The notes beneath the pieces are model-generated. The model was not told the DNA's origin. It made no database searches and worked only from the letters and a program-made list of their open reading frames with translations. 64,000 nucleotides of DNA from Polynucleobacter sp. AM-7D1. GTDB lineage: Bacteria; Pseudomonadota; Gammaproteobacteria; Burkholderiales; Burkholderiaceae. The DNA lies in contig NZ_CP061319.1 of the NCBI RefSeq assembly GCF_018688455.1, positions 1,302,001-1,366,000 on the forward strand, given 5' to 3'. Made by a program: the position numbers and the translations under genes. Shown here piece after piece: positions 33,648-43,444 of the stretch (positions are counted from its first letter, which is position 1; each line of letters begins with the position of its first letter).

Positions 33648-34271
33648 ATGCAAAACGTTTTATTCGACCACCTTAATTCGTCTGATCCAATCTGCCTTTT
33701 GGAGAAGAATGGGCGAGCTGAATATTTCCATCATTTTTATGCTGCGGATGAATCCGATCATCTTTATACAAACTTGCTAAGCTCAGTTTCTTGGTCAGCA
33801 GATGAGATCAAGATGTTTGGAAAACTAATCACAACCACGCGAAAAGTGGCTTGGGTGGGCGATCCCGATTGCCGGTATACCTATTCAGGTATGCAGAAGG
33901 AACCACAGGGCTGGACAAAGGAATTGCTTCACATGAAGCATCAACTTGAACGCACGACCGGCCATACCTACAATTCTTGCTTACTCAATCTGTATCACAA
34001 TGGTGATGAAGGTATGGGTTGGCATAGTGACGACGAGAAAGAGTTGGATGCTACAAGCCCTATTGCTTCAATTAGCTTGGGTGCACGGCGTAAATTTGCA
34101 TTCCGCAACAAGCTAGATAAAAAAACGGTATCGGTATTTCTTGAGCATGGCAGTCTGCTCATCATGTATCCACCTATTCAAGAACATTGGCAACACAGTC
34201 TTCTCAAGACAAAGACTATTACTATCCCAAGAATCAATCTCACCTTTCGAAAAATAATTACAAGATTATGA
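33648..34271 (+). CDS. AlkB-like 2-oxoglutarate/Fe(II) dioxygenase
   Basis: A 207-residue protein of the AlkB family. Fe ligands are expected in WHSDDE (H-x-D) and QHSLLK; the 2-oxoglutarate Arg is in RINLTFR. LLNLYHNGDEGMGWHSDDE is the family signature. It probably demethylates alkylated DNA or RNA bases. Its stop overlaps the start of the FAD oxidoreductase gene as ATGA. Confidence 0.88.
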   Translation: MQNVLFDHLNSSDPICLLEKNGRAEYFHHFYAADESDHLYTNLLSSVSWSADEIKMFGKLITTTRKVAWVGDPDCRYTYSGMQKEPQGWTKELLHMKHQLERTTGHTYNSCLLNLYHNGDEGMGWHSDDEKELDATSPIASISLGARRKFAFRNKLDKKTVSVFLEHGSLLIMYPPIQEHWQHSLLKTKTITIPRINLTFRKIITRL

Positions 34272-35263
34272 ATGGCAATCCAACAATCAAAAGGGTAGCA
34301 ATTATTGGCGCAGGTATCGCGGGTCTCTCCTGTGCGCGTGAGCTTCAATCTCATGGATTATCTGCAGACGTATATGAAAAGAGTCGCGGACCCAGTGGGC
34401 GAATGAGCACACGTCGTACACCAGATTGGTCAGCAGGCCATGGTGCCCAGTACTTCACAGCCAGAGATCCCCGTTTTATTCAGGAGGTCCAACATTGGAT
34501 CAAGACCGGCAGCGCTGCAATCTGGAAACCCAAACTCAAGGTCTACGAGGCTGGGGTATGGCGGGACAGTAACTCAGAAGAAATTCGCTATGTTGGCACC
34601 CCGAATATGAACTCACCAGGAAAGCATCTTGCCGAAGAGTTATCAATTCAATATGAAGCAACAATCTCTCAGATGCAGCGCAGATCTGGCAAGTGGCATC
34701 TTCAGTGCAATGAGATTGGCGATATCCCAACTCTGTATGATGTTGTCGTTTTAGCGATACCCGCCCCTCAGTCGAGCGTCTTAATTAAAGATCTTGACGA
34801 CAGGGCCTCTAGGATCACTGCTACCGCCGAAATGAAGGCATGCTGGACCATGATGGCGCATCTCCCCCATCAACTTACAACAGACTTTGATGCTGCCTTT
34901 ATCAACCAAGAAATCATAAGCTGGATTTGTCAGAATAGATCAAAGCCTATGCGTCAAAGTAATCTTTGGACCATTCATGGCAACCCTAGCTGGAGTCAAG
35001 AGAATGTTGAAATCAGCAAAGAAGATGCCCAAGACCAGATGCTTAAGTGCTTAACAAGTCTTGGGTTTAACTGTGAAGATGCAGAAATCAGCATGCACCG
35101 CTGGCGCTATGCGAGCGGTGGTCTACAAAATCCAATGAACTTCCTTTTGCTATCCGATATTGGCTTAGGACTTTGTGGGGATTGGCTCAATGGCGGCAGA
35201 GTGGAAGGCGCCTGGTTAAGCGGACTCGAACTGTCTATGGCGCTAAAACAGATGGTGGACTAA
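34268..35263 (+). CDS. Renalase-like FAD/NAD(P)-dependent oxidoreductase
   Basis: A 331-residue amine-oxidase-fold flavoprotein. The N-terminal Rossmann motif IIGAGIAGLSCAREL is followed by YEKSRGPSGRMSTRR, and near the end GLCGDWLNGGRVEGAWLSG contacts FAD. This set matches bacterial renalase-like proteins, which oxidise isomeric forms of NAD(P)H in the studied case. I chose ATG 34268 for its ATGA overlap with the AlkB gene. Its convergent neighbour moaE ends one base away. Confidence 0.8.
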   Translation: MNGNPTIKRVAIIGAGIAGLSCARELQSHGLSADVYEKSRGPSGRMSTRRTPDWSAGHGAQYFTARDPRFIQEVQHWIKTGSAAIWKPKLKVYEAGVWRDSNSEEIRYVGTPNMNSPGKHLAEELSIQYEATISQMQRRSGKWHLQCNEIGDIPTLYDVVVLAIPAPQSSVLIKDLDDRASRITATAEMKACWTMMAHLPHQLTTDFDAAFINQEIISWICQNRSKPMRQSNLWTIHGNPSWSQENVEISKEDAQDQMLKCLTSLGFNCEDAEISMHRWRYASGGLQNPMNFLLLSDIGLGLCGDWLNGGRVEGAWLSGLELSMALKQMVD

Positions 35264-35264
35264 A

Positions 35265-35732
35265 TTAACTCCAGCGCGCCATTGCAGCATCGTCTGTGAC
35301 GCGAGCATCAACCCATTTACCACCTTCAGGGGTCTCTTCTTTTTTCCAAAATGGGGCTGCTGTTTTAAGGTAGTCCATGATGAACTCACAGGCAGCAAAT
35401 GCCTCACCTCGGTGAGCGCTGGTGACTGCTACTAAAACAATCTGGTCTTCAGGAAACAATGGTCCTACTCGATGGATGACTAAGGTCTTATACAGATCCC
35501 AGCGGCCTCTAGCCTGCCGAATGATTTCCTCTAAGGATTTTTCTGTCATGCCAGGATAGTGCTCCAGCGTCATGCCTTTAACTTGACTGCCATCATTCAT
35601 ATCTCGGACGGTGCCAACAAAAGTGGCTATCGCGCCTACGCGAGGATCATTCTTGCGCAGCGCTTGAACTTCAGTAGTGAGGTCAAAGTCTTGCTCTTGA
35701 ATGCGGATGAAATCGTTCTGCATCTTAACCAC
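35265..35732 (-). CDS. moaE: Molybdopterin synthase catalytic subunit
   Basis: A 155-residue MoaE. VTSAHRGEAFAACEFIMDYLK and PFWKKEE hold the catalytic Lys and Arg residues that transfer sulfur from MoaD to precursor Z. It overlaps moaD by 8 bases and ends the alaA-hom-thrC-moeA-moaD-moaE run. Confidence 0.95.
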   Translation of the reverse strand: MVKMQNDFIRIQEQDFDLTTEVQALRKNDPRVGAIATFVGTVRDMNDGSQVKGMTLEHYPGMTEKSLEEIIRQARGRWDLYKTLVIHRVGPLFPEDQIVLVAVTSAHRGEAFAACEFIMDYLKTAAPFWKKEETPEGGKWVDARVTDDAAMARWS

Positions 35733-35982
35733 CAGTAACCGGAGGGAAGAAAGCTACTTCAGCACCCTCCACAAGCATAGTGGAATCACTCACCATCTCT
35801 TGATTTAAGGCGCAACGAATCACCTTGCTACTTGCCAGCACATCAGCCCAAGGGTTTCCTCGTTGAGCAAGATAAGCCCTTAAGTCAGCAATAGTTTTGA
35901 CATCTGCTGGAGCAGTAATACTCTCGCTAGAAAGTCCAAGGCCTTCTCGCAGAGAGGCAAAGAATCGTAATTCGAGTTTCAT
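35725..35982 (-). CDS. moaD: Molybdopterin synthase sulfur-carrier subunit
   Basis: An 85-residue ubiquitin-like protein ending VAFFPPVTGG; the C-terminal Gly-Gly becomes the thiocarboxylate. It works in a heterotetramer with MoaE. It lies 18 bases after moeA. Confidence 0.94.
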   Translation of the reverse strand: MKLELRFFASLREGLGLSSESITAPADVKTIADLRAYLAQRGNPWADVLASSKVIRCALNQEMVSDSTMLVEGAEVAFFPPVTGG

Positions 35983-36000
35983 ACTGAGATCGTAATACGA

Positions 36001-37242
36001 TTAAGCGAGGAGCGCGTTAAATGGAATGTACTTCACCATCTCGCCAGCCTTGAATGTTGTCCCAGGTGGGCAATCTACTAAACCATCACCCCATGAAGCG
36101 CTTGTGAGTACTCCAGAGCTTTGGTTAGGGAATAGATCTAAACCGCCCTGCGCATTGATTTTTACGCGCAGGAACTCATTGCGACGATCTCCTTTAAGCC
36201 AATCAAAGTCAGCTCGCATTGGGTAAGACTGTGGCATACCCGCATCTCGTCCTTGTAGCTTCAGAATAAACGGGCGTACAAATAGGAGGAATGTCACAAA
36301 ACTAGATACTGGGTTTCCTGGCAGTCCAATAAACCAGGTTTCACCATCTCTGTTCTCGGTTGACTTGCGCACAGCACCAAAAGCCAAAGGCTTACCCGGC
36401 TTAATGCCAATCTGCCAAAGATCCAATCTACCTTCAGCAGTTACAGCTGGTTTGATGTGATCCTCTTCACCAACAGATACACCGCCAGAAGTAATAATCA
36501 AATCATGATCTTTACTAGCCTTGCGCAGGGTTTCTTTCGTAGCCTCAAGGCTGTCGGGAACAATTCCAAAGTCTGTGGCATCGCAGCCCAAGGATTTAAT
36601 ACATGCCAATAAAGTATCGCGATTGGAGTTATAGATACCGCCGGGTTTGAGCGGTTCACCGGGAAGAGAAAGCTCATCGCCCGTGAAAAATGCTGCCACC
36701 CTGACTTTACGCTTCACATTTAAATGCGTTAGGCCAGCAGACGCTGCGACACCTAATTCTTGCGGTCGCAGAAAGGTCCCTGCACATAAAGCTGTTTTGC
36801 CAGCAGTGAGGTCCTCACCTCTGCGACGGATCCATTGACCTGATGTTGGTGCAATATTGACCTGCACTTGATCAGTTGAACCCTCTGGAATAGCGCAGTC
36901 CTCCTGCATCACAACAGCATCAGCACCCGGAGGAACTGGGGCACCAGTAAAGATTCTGGCAGCAGTGCCTGGCTCTAGCTGCGTACCCATAGATCCCGCC
37001 GGGATGCGTTGGGCAATCTTGAGAGTGCTTCCAGGAATTTGAGTATCTGTACTACGCACTGCATAACCATCCATGGACGTGTTATCAAGTGGAGGCACAT
37101 CGACGAGGCTATTTACATTTTCAGCAAGTACACGACCGAGAGCAGCTTGCATAGTGACTGTCTCACACTCACCTACAGCCTTTGCATTTGATAGCAGGTG
37201 GTCTAAAGCCTGCTGAGCAGTCAACATCGGAGGCTTAGTCAT
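36001..37242 (-). CDS. moeA: Molybdopterin molybdotransferase
   Basis: A 413-residue MoeA that inserts molybdate into adenylated molybdopterin. Visible landmarks are PPLDNTSMDGYAVR near residue 50, IFTGAPVPPGADAVV, TSGGVSVGEEDHI and GLPGNPVSSFVTF. It follows thrC by 17 bases, so cofactor genes appear to share a transcript with threonine synthesis genes. Confidence 0.96.
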   Translation of the reverse strand: MTKPPMLTAQQALDHLLSNAKAVGECETVTMQAALGRVLAENVNSLVDVPPLDNTSMDGYAVRSTDTQIPGSTLKIAQRIPAGSMGTQLEPGTAARIFTGAPVPPGADAVVMQEDCAIPEGSTDQVQVNIAPTSGQWIRRRGEDLTAGKTALCAGTFLRPQELGVAASAGLTHLNVKRKVRVAAFFTGDELSLPGEPLKPGGIYNSNRDTLLACIKSLGCDATDFGIVPDSLEATKETLRKASKDHDLIITSGGVSVGEEDHIKPAVTAEGRLDLWQIGIKPGKPLAFGAVRKSTENRDGETWFIGLPGNPVSSFVTFLLFVRPFILKLQGRDAGMPQSYPMRADFDWLKGDRRNEFLRVKINAQGGLDLFPNQSSGVLTSASWGDGLVDCPPGTTFKAGEMVKYIPFNALLA

Positions 37243-37259
37243 GGCACTTGATTTCTGAG

Positions 37260-38702
37260 TTAGTTAACGTGAGCAGTAATGAAGTTCTTCACTTGATTGA
37301 CATCAGCATCGATATTTTCAACGCGCTGCGGCTTTGACTTGATATCTTTAAATGCCGGTGGGCATTCTGCAGGACGCCCCAATGCCACTTCAATCGTTTC
37401 TTCAAATTTAATAGGCAAAGCAGTCTCGAGAACAATCATCGGAATGCCTGCTTGCAAATGCTCGCGCGCCACCTTCACGCCATCAGCTGTATGCGTATCA
37501 ATCATGACGCCATACTGTGAGTCAATATTGCGAATTGTCTCAAGGCGGTTCTCATGAGTGCTGCGACCAGATTGGAAACCATACTTAGCAATGTCTTTAA
37601 AGACAGCATCTTTAGAAATATCAAAGCCACCAGCTTCGTCCACTTGCTTAAACATGCCAGCGGTTACCTTGCCATCTTTGCCCATCAGATCAAATACAAA
37701 GCGCTCAAAGTTACTCGCTTTAGAAATATCCATAGATGGGCTTGAGGTATGCAAAGTCTCAGCAGACTTACGCGCACGATACACGCCAGTGCGAAAGAAC
37801 TCATCGAGAACATCATTCTCATTCGTAGCAGCGATCAAATGGGCGATTGGCAAGCCCATCATGCGGGCAATGTGGCCAGCGCAGATATTGCCAAAGTTAC
37901 CAGACGGCACAGTGAAAGATACTTTTTCGGAGCTTGATTTGGTTGCCAGTAAATAACCTTGAAAATAGTAAACAACCTGAGCAACTACTCGGCCCCAGTT
38001 AATGGAGTTCACAGTACCAATTTGGTGGCTTGCCTTATAGCTGTGATCATTACTCACTGCCTTCACAATATCTTGGCAATCATCGAATACACCGGCAACC
38101 GCCAAGTTAAAAATATTTGGATCTTGCAATGAATACATTTGTGCGGATTGGAAAGCGCTCATCTTGCCGCGTGGTGAAAGCATAAATACTTTCACACCTT
38201 CTTTGCCACGCATCGCGTATTCAGCCGCACTGCCGGTATCACCAGAAGTCGCGCCCAAAATATTGAGCTTCTGCCCTTTTTTCTTTAACGCGTATTCAAA
38301 GAGATTGCCGAGCAACTGCATCGCCATATCTTTGAATGCCAGTGTTGGCCCATTAGATAAACTCAGCAAACCAATGCGTGTGCCCTGCTCTTCACCCAGC
38401 CAATGTAATGGCGTGATGTCTTGAGCATTATCTTCAGTCCGGCCGTTGCAATAGACTTGCTCTGTGTAGGTCTTACGTAATAAAGCGCGTAAATCCGCCT
38501 CAGGAATGTCATCACAATACAAACTCAAGACTTCATAAGCGAGATCGGCATAAGACAATCCACGCCAAGAATCGAGCTGCTCTTTAGTGACTTGTGGATA
38601 CTCAGTCGGCAGATACAAACCACCATCCGGCGCCAATCCACCAAGGAGGATTTCTAGAAAAGATTGTTGCGGGCTATTGCCACGAGTAGATTGGTAACGC
38701 AT
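37260..38702 (-). CDS. thrC: Threonine synthase
   Basis: A 480-residue PLP enzyme converting O-phosphohomoserine to threonine. The N-terminal YQSTRG, the PLP lysine in LAFKDMAMQLLG and the phosphate loop ATSGDTGSAA are present. It lies nine bases after hom. Confidence 0.96.
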   Translation of the reverse strand: MRYQSTRGNSPQQSFLEILLGGLAPDGGLYLPTEYPQVTKEQLDSWRGLSYADLAYEVLSLYCDDIPEADLRALLRKTYTEQVYCNGRTEDNAQDITPLHWLGEEQGTRIGLLSLSNGPTLAFKDMAMQLLGNLFEYALKKKGQKLNILGATSGDTGSAAEYAMRGKEGVKVFMLSPRGKMSAFQSAQMYSLQDPNIFNLAVAGVFDDCQDIVKAVSNDHSYKASHQIGTVNSINWGRVVAQVVYYFQGYLLATKSSSEKVSFTVPSGNFGNICAGHIARMMGLPIAHLIAATNENDVLDEFFRTGVYRARKSAETLHTSSPSMDISKASNFERFVFDLMGKDGKVTAGMFKQVDEAGGFDISKDAVFKDIAKYGFQSGRSTHENRLETIRNIDSQYGVMIDTHTADGVKVAREHLQAGIPMIVLETALPIKFEETIEVALGRPAECPPAFKDIKSKPQRVENIDADVNQVKNFITAHVN

Positions 38703-38711
38703 GTATTTATA

Positions 38712-40022
38712 TTAGGACAGATTTTCTAAGCGGATCTTCACTACTTCGCCAGCAACAGTTTTTAGATTCTGGATTTCAGCAATCGCTGCTAGCATGTGCT
38801 TTTCTTTGGTTTCGTGAGTCAGAGCTACCAAATCAGTTTGGCTTTCACCCTCGTCCGCTTCTTTTTGCAAGAGCGCGTCAATCGAGATGCCATGAGCTGC
38901 CAAAATTTTTGTGATGTCAGCTAAAACGCCGGCCTGATCTGCTACACGCAAGCGTAAATAGTAGCTGGTGGTGATTTCACCCATAGGCAATACAGTAATG
39001 TCGCGCACTGCATCTGGTTGGAAAGCGAGGTATGGGACACGGTTCTCAGGGCTCGCACCTAATAATCGTGTGATATCTACTAAGTCGGCAATCACAGCGG
39101 AAGCAGTTGGCTCTGAACCCGCGCCTTTACCGTAGTACAGCGTGGTACCAACAGCATCGCCGAATACCTGAACGGCATTCATAGCACCTTCTACGTTAGC
39201 AATTAAACGCTTCGTTGGAATCAAAGTTGGGTGCACACGTAATTCGACACCACTAGATGTCTTCTTGGCGATACCAAGTAACTTGATGCGATAGCCCAAC
39301 TGCTCAGCGTATTTAATATCGATGGCATCCAACTTGGTAATACCCTCAACATGCGCTTTTTCAAATTGCATTGGAATACCAAATGCAATGGCACTCATGA
39401 TGGTTGCCTTGTGTGCAGCGTCTACACCTTCAATATCAAATGTCGGATCCGCTTCTGCGTAGCCTAAACGCTGCGCCTCTTTTAAGACGGTTGCAAAGTC
39501 TAAGCCTTTGTCACGCATCTCAGAAAGAATGAAATTGGTTGTGCCATTGATGATGCCAGCGATCCATTCGATACGGTTTGCAGTCAAACCTTCGCGCAAG
39601 GCCTTGATGATTGGAATACCACCCGCTACAGCCGCCTCAAATGCAACCATCACACCTTTTTCATGGGCAGCCTGAAAAATTTCATTGCCATGAACGGCGA
39701 TCAATGCCTTATTAGCCGTCACTACATGCTTGCCTGCGGCGATTGCCTCTAGCACCAAATCTTTAGCAATACCGTAACCACCAATCAACTCAACAACGAT
39801 ATCAATCTCAGGATTATTAATGACTGCACGAGCATCACTCACTACTTGAGCGCGATCTTTTACCAATTCTTTGGCACGCTCTACATTGAGATCAGCAACT
39901 GTATTAATACGAATACCACGGCCAGCGCGACGGGTAATTTCATCTTGGTTACGCTCGAGAACAGTAAATACTCCACCACCCACAGTGCCAATACCTAATA
40001 GACCAACTTGAATCGGTTTCAT
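38712..40022 (-). CDS. hom: Homoserine dehydrogenase
   Basis: A 436-residue monofunctional enzyme: NAD-binding GLLGIGTVGGGV, catalytic domain with AGIINGTTNFIL and YAEADPTFDIEG, and a C-terminal ACT domain (from about 350) that may bind threonine. It makes homoserine for threonine and methionine synthesis. Its start overlaps the aminotransferase stop as ATGA. Confidence 0.96.
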   Translation of the reverse strand: MKPIQVGLLGIGTVGGGVFTVLERNQDEITRRAGRGIRINTVADLNVERAKELVKDRAQVVSDARAVINNPEIDIVVELIGGYGIAKDLVLEAIAAGKHVVTANKALIAVHGNEIFQAAHEKGVMVAFEAAVAGGIPIIKALREGLTANRIEWIAGIINGTTNFILSEMRDKGLDFATVLKEAQRLGYAEADPTFDIEGVDAAHKATIMSAIAFGIPMQFEKAHVEGITKLDAIDIKYAEQLGYRIKLLGIAKKTSSGVELRVHPTLIPTKRLIANVEGAMNAVQVFGDAVGTTLYYGKGAGSEPTASAVIADLVDITRLLGASPENRVPYLAFQPDAVRDITVLPMGEITTSYYLRLRVADQAGVLADITKILAAHGISIDALLQKEADEGESQTDLVALTHETKEKHMLAAIAEIQNLKTVAGEVVKIRLENLS

Positions 40023-41278
40023 GATGCCTTTGTTGCTGTTGAATTAGCCGCTTTGCGACTATGTTTTTGACGATAACGCTCAAGAAAACGTGCAAGGCGA
40101 CCAATCGCCTCATTAAGCACATCCTCGTGAGGTAAGAACACTAAACGGAAATGATCTGGCTTGCCCCAGTTAAAACCAGAGCCTTGTACTAACAACACTT
40201 TTTCTTCTTTCAAAAGATCGGCAATAAATTGCTGATCATCCTCGATTGGATACATCTCAGGATCAAGCTTTGGAAATAAGTACAAAGCAGACTTTGGTTT
40301 CACGCATGTCACGCCCGGGATCGCAGTAATGAGCTTCCAAGCAAGCTCACGCTGCTTTGCTAAGCGACCACCTTCGTTGACCAAATCATTGATGCTTTGA
40401 TAACCACCCAATGCCGTTTGAATTGCATACTGACCCGGTACGTTGGCACACAGGCGCATCGAGGACAACATATTGAGGCCCTCGATGTAATCCCGGATCA
40501 TCTCTTTGTCACCAGAAACTATCATCCAGCCAGCTCGGTAGCCGCAAGAGCGGTAGTTCTTAGATAAACCATTGAAGGTAATGGTGACCACATCAGTAGA
40601 TAAGGATGCCAAGGAGATATGCTTTTCTTGGTCATACAACATCTTGTCGTAAATCTCATCGGCGAACAGAATCAATCCATGCTCACGGGCGATGGAGGTT
40701 AACTCAGTCAATACTTCTTTTGAGTAGATGGCGCCAGTTGGATTGTTGGGATTAATCACCACAATCGCTTTAGTGCGCGGCGTGATCTTTTTACGCAAAT
40801 CTGCCAAATCAGGAGCCCATTCTTTGGACTCATCACACAAGTAATGCACTGGGGTACCACCAGACAGACTCACAGCAGCTGTCCACAATGGATAGTCAGG
40901 GGCTGGTACCAACACTTCATCGCCATTATTAAGCAGTGCGTTCATTGCCAAGACGATTAATTCTGAAACGCCATTGCCGGTATAGATGTCATCCAAAGTA
41001 ACCCCCTGGATGCCTTTTTCTTGGCAATACTGCATGATGGCCTTACGAGCCGCAAAAATTCCCTTGGAATCGGAGTACGCTGAGGCATTACCCAAATTAC
41101 GGATCATGTCCAACTGAATCTCTTCTGGAGGATCAAAGCCAAAAACACCTACATTACCGATGTTTAATTTGATAATTTTGTGACCCTCCTCCTCCATGCG
41201 CTGAGCAAGCTCCAGCACGGGTCCACGAATGTCATAGCAGACGTGATTGAGTTTTTCGGACTTTAGGATCGGTTTCAC
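40019..41278 (-). CDS. alaA: AlaA-type pyridoxal-phosphate aminotransferase
   Basis: A 419-residue class I/II aminotransferase like E. coli AlaA (glutamate-pyruvate aminotransferase). Features are YTGNGVSELI, VINPNNPTGAIYSKE, DEIYDKMLYD and the PLP lysine in FNGLSKNYRSCGYRAGW. It is the first gene of the run leading to hom and thrC. A supply role for aspartate-family synthesis is possible; alanine is the usual product. Confidence 0.88.
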   Translation of the reverse strand: MKPILKSEKLNHVCYDIRGPVLELAQRMEEEGHKIIKLNIGNVGVFGFDPPEEIQLDMIRNLGNASAYSDSKGIFAARKAIMQYCQEKGIQGVTLDDIYTGNGVSELIVLAMNALLNNGDEVLVPAPDYPLWTAAVSLSGGTPVHYLCDESKEWAPDLADLRKKITPRTKAIVVINPNNPTGAIYSKEVLTELTSIAREHGLILFADEIYDKMLYDQEKHISLASLSTDVVTITFNGLSKNYRSCGYRAGWMIVSGDKEMIRDYIEGLNMLSSMRLCANVPGQYAIQTALGGYQSINDLVNEGGRLAKQRELAWKLITAIPGVTCVKPKSALYLFPKLDPEMYPIEDDQQFIADLLKEEKVLLVQGSGFNWGKPDHFRLVFLPHEDVLNEAIGRLARFLERYRQKHSRKAANSTATKAS

Positions 41279-41325
41279 AATAAATTAAAGGGTAAGTTCT
41301 TGAAAACTAGGAAAAAACAGCTAGC

Positions 41326-41331
41326 TATAAT
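41326..41331 (+). promoter_or_regulatory. Candidate -10 box for the Mth938/arn operon
   Basis: TATAAT at 41326-41331 is about 26 bases before the GTG start of the next gene. A TTGAAA (41300-41305) lies upstream but with a 20-bp spacer, longer than usual. This would drive the seven-gene run down to arnD. Confidence 0.4.
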
Positions 41332-41357
41332 CCTCATAATTATGACAGAGAGTCCAT

Positions 41358-41735
41358 GTGAAGCTTCAATCTGACCCCCATTCCGGAGCCAATACGATCA
41401 CCGGTTACGGCGATGGCTACATCGAGATCAATAAGATCCCCTACAGTCACGCGGTTTTATTGAGCTCGGATGGTGAAATCCTTGAGTGGTCAGTGAGCTC
41501 CTTTGAGGAGCTAAGTCCTGCTGATTTCGCCAAAATGGCCTCTCTCAAGCCCGAATTAATCATTATTGGCACTGGCAAACGCCAGCGCTTCCCGAAGCCT
41601 GAGCTTTTAAAAACCCTCATAGAGGCTAAGCTTGGCTTTGAAGTAATGGATTCTCAAGCGGCTTGTCGAACTTACAACATTCTTGTTGGCGAAGGTCGCC
41701 AGGTGTTACTTGCCCTCATTGTGGAACCTATCTAA
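41358..41735 (+). CDS. Mth938-domain (DUF498) protein
   Basis: A 125-residue protein with the Mth938/NDUFAF3-like fold, recognisable by IIGTGKRQRFPKPELLKTLIEAKLGFEVMDSQAACRTYNIL. The function in bacteria is unknown; the eukaryotic relative assists complex I assembly. It starts at GTG 41358 with AGAGAG before it. Its stop overlaps the ArnT-like start as TAATG. Confidence 0.88.
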   Translation: MKLQSDPHSGANTITGYGDGYIEINKIPYSHAVLLSSDGEILEWSVSSFEELSPADFAKMASLKPELIIIGTGKRQRFPKPELLKTLIEAKLGFEVMDSQAACRTYNILVGEGRQVLLALIVEPI

Positions 41736-43429
41736 TGCAGTTTGGCCAAGTGCGGCAATCCAGCACCCTAAACCCAGCATCTATTTTGATACTGGTTCTT
41801 GTGTATGCCTTGCTATGGTTTGGGACCTTGAACTACCGTCACCTCATTCCTTCTGACGAAGGGCGTTACGCCGAGATTGCTCGTGAGATGCTCGTCACTG
41901 GAGATTGGGTTACTCCTCGCTATAACGGCTACAAGTATTTTGAAAAACCCCCACTACAAATTTGGGCTACTGCTACCGCCTTTAATCTTTTTGGCATCGG
42001 TGATTGGCAGGCGCGCTTATGGACTGCGCTCACTGGTTTTCTAACAATTGTATTTATTGGATTTACTGGGGCAAAGATTTATAGCGCACGAGCAGGTTGG
42101 TTAGCTGCTATCGCTTTAGCATCGAGCCCAATGTGGGTGATTGGTGGCCACATCAACTCGCTGGACATGGGATTGTCAGCATTTTTAGTTGCTGCCCTCT
42201 GCAGTCTTTTATTGGCACAAACTTCTCATAACTCGAGTGACACCAGGAAATGGATGTGGGCTTGCTGGGCCTTCATGGCTCTAGCAACCCTATCGAAAGG
42301 CGTGATTGGACTAGCTATACCGGGAATGGTTTTTATTGTTTATTCCATTACTGCATGGGACTGGAAAATCTGGAAGCGTCTTCACATTATTAGCGGCACC
42401 ATTTTATTTTTAGCAATTACTGCGCCCTGGTTTGTTCTGGTAGCGCAACGTAATCCAGAGTTTCTGGAGTTCTTCTTTATTCATGAGCACCTGCAACGTT
42501 TTACGCAAACAGCCCATAGCAGAACCGGCCCGATTTATTACTTCATTCCACTGCTACTACTAGGCTTTTTGCCATGGATTGCACAAACCCCTGGTGCTAT
42601 TACTCAAGCTTGGCGAGAGCGTAATCGCGAGTTCTCCAGCGGCTGGTTACTGACCTGTTGGTTTGCCGTGATCATGGGCTTCTTTAGCGTCTCTCAATCG
42701 AAGTTACCTGGCTATATCATCCCAGTCTTTCCGGCACTCGCAATGCTTGTTGGGCATTGCTTAGATCGTAAATTAGACTCTAGCAATTCACTGGGATTGC
42801 CTTGGAAGTTACAAACGATCTTCTTTGCAATTTTGGGTGGGGTTGGATTTTTCTTTTTGGATCAGGTTGGAAAACAAGCCCGGCCTGATGAGATTGAATC
42901 CTATGCGCAATATGTCTATTGGATCATCGCAGCACTGATTGCATTAATTTCTTTTAGCCTCTTAGCATTTATTCAAAGCAAGCGCTATGGGTTAAAGAGC
43001 ATCACGAGTTTTGCTGGTGGCTTTTTTCTCTGCGCAATCATCGCCGGTACGGGACATGAAACTCTCGGTCGCGCAGTCTCTGGCATTGACCTGGTGGAAA
43101 AGGTGAAGGCCGGCATTCCAGAGAAAGTGAACTTTTATTCCATAAGAATCCTAGACCATACGGTGCCTTTCTATTTAGGCAGAACCATGATCATGGTGGA
43201 GTCTCCGGATGAGTTGGAGTTTGGTGTGAAACAAGAACCCCAATTGTGGCTTCCCACCTTTGATGCCTTTATCGAGCGCTGGAAGGAAGATCAAACCGCG
43301 TATGCCTTAATGGTCCCCGAGCAATATATTGAGTTACAAAAATTAAATATCCCAATGCAAGAAGTGGGAAGAGATTCTCGGCGCGTCATTGTTAAACACC
43401 CAGAATCACTAAGTAACTCTGCACAATAA
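41735..43429 (+). CDS. arnT: ArnT-like lipid A aminoarabinose transferase (GT39/GT-C family)
   Basis: A 564-residue membrane glycosyltransferase with about a dozen helices and a C-terminal periplasmic domain. The first periplasmic loop has SDEGRYAEIAREML, matching the acidic catalytic motif of ArnT/PMT enzymes. At the head of an otherwise complete arn set it should move 4-amino-4-deoxy-L-arabinose from undecaprenyl phosphate to lipid A. ATG 41735 overlaps the previous stop by one base. Confidence 0.82.
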   Translation: MQFGQVRQSSTLNPASILILVLVYALLWFGTLNYRHLIPSDEGRYAEIAREMLVTGDWVTPRYNGYKYFEKPPLQIWATATAFNLFGIGDWQARLWTALTGFLTIVFIGFTGAKIYSARAGWLAAIALASSPMWVIGGHINSLDMGLSAFLVAALCSLLLAQTSHNSSDTRKWMWACWAFMALATLSKGVIGLAIPGMVFIVYSITAWDWKIWKRLHIISGTILFLAITAPWFVLVAQRNPEFLEFFFIHEHLQRFTQTAHSRTGPIYYFIPLLLLGFLPWIAQTPGAITQAWRERNREFSSGWLLTCWFAVIMGFFSVSQSKLPGYIIPVFPALAMLVGHCLDRKLDSSNSLGLPWKLQTIFFAILGGVGFFFLDQVGKQARPDEIESYAQYVYWIIAALIALISFSLLAFIQSKRYGLKSITSFAGGFFLCAIIAGTGHETLGRAVSGIDLVEKVKAGIPEKVNFYSIRILDHTVPFYLGRTMIMVESPDELEFGVKQEPQLWLPTFDAFIERWKEDQTAYALMVPEQYIELQKLNIPMQEVGRDSRRVIVKHPESLSNSAQ

Positions 43430-43444
43430 ATTCTTAAGGCCACC

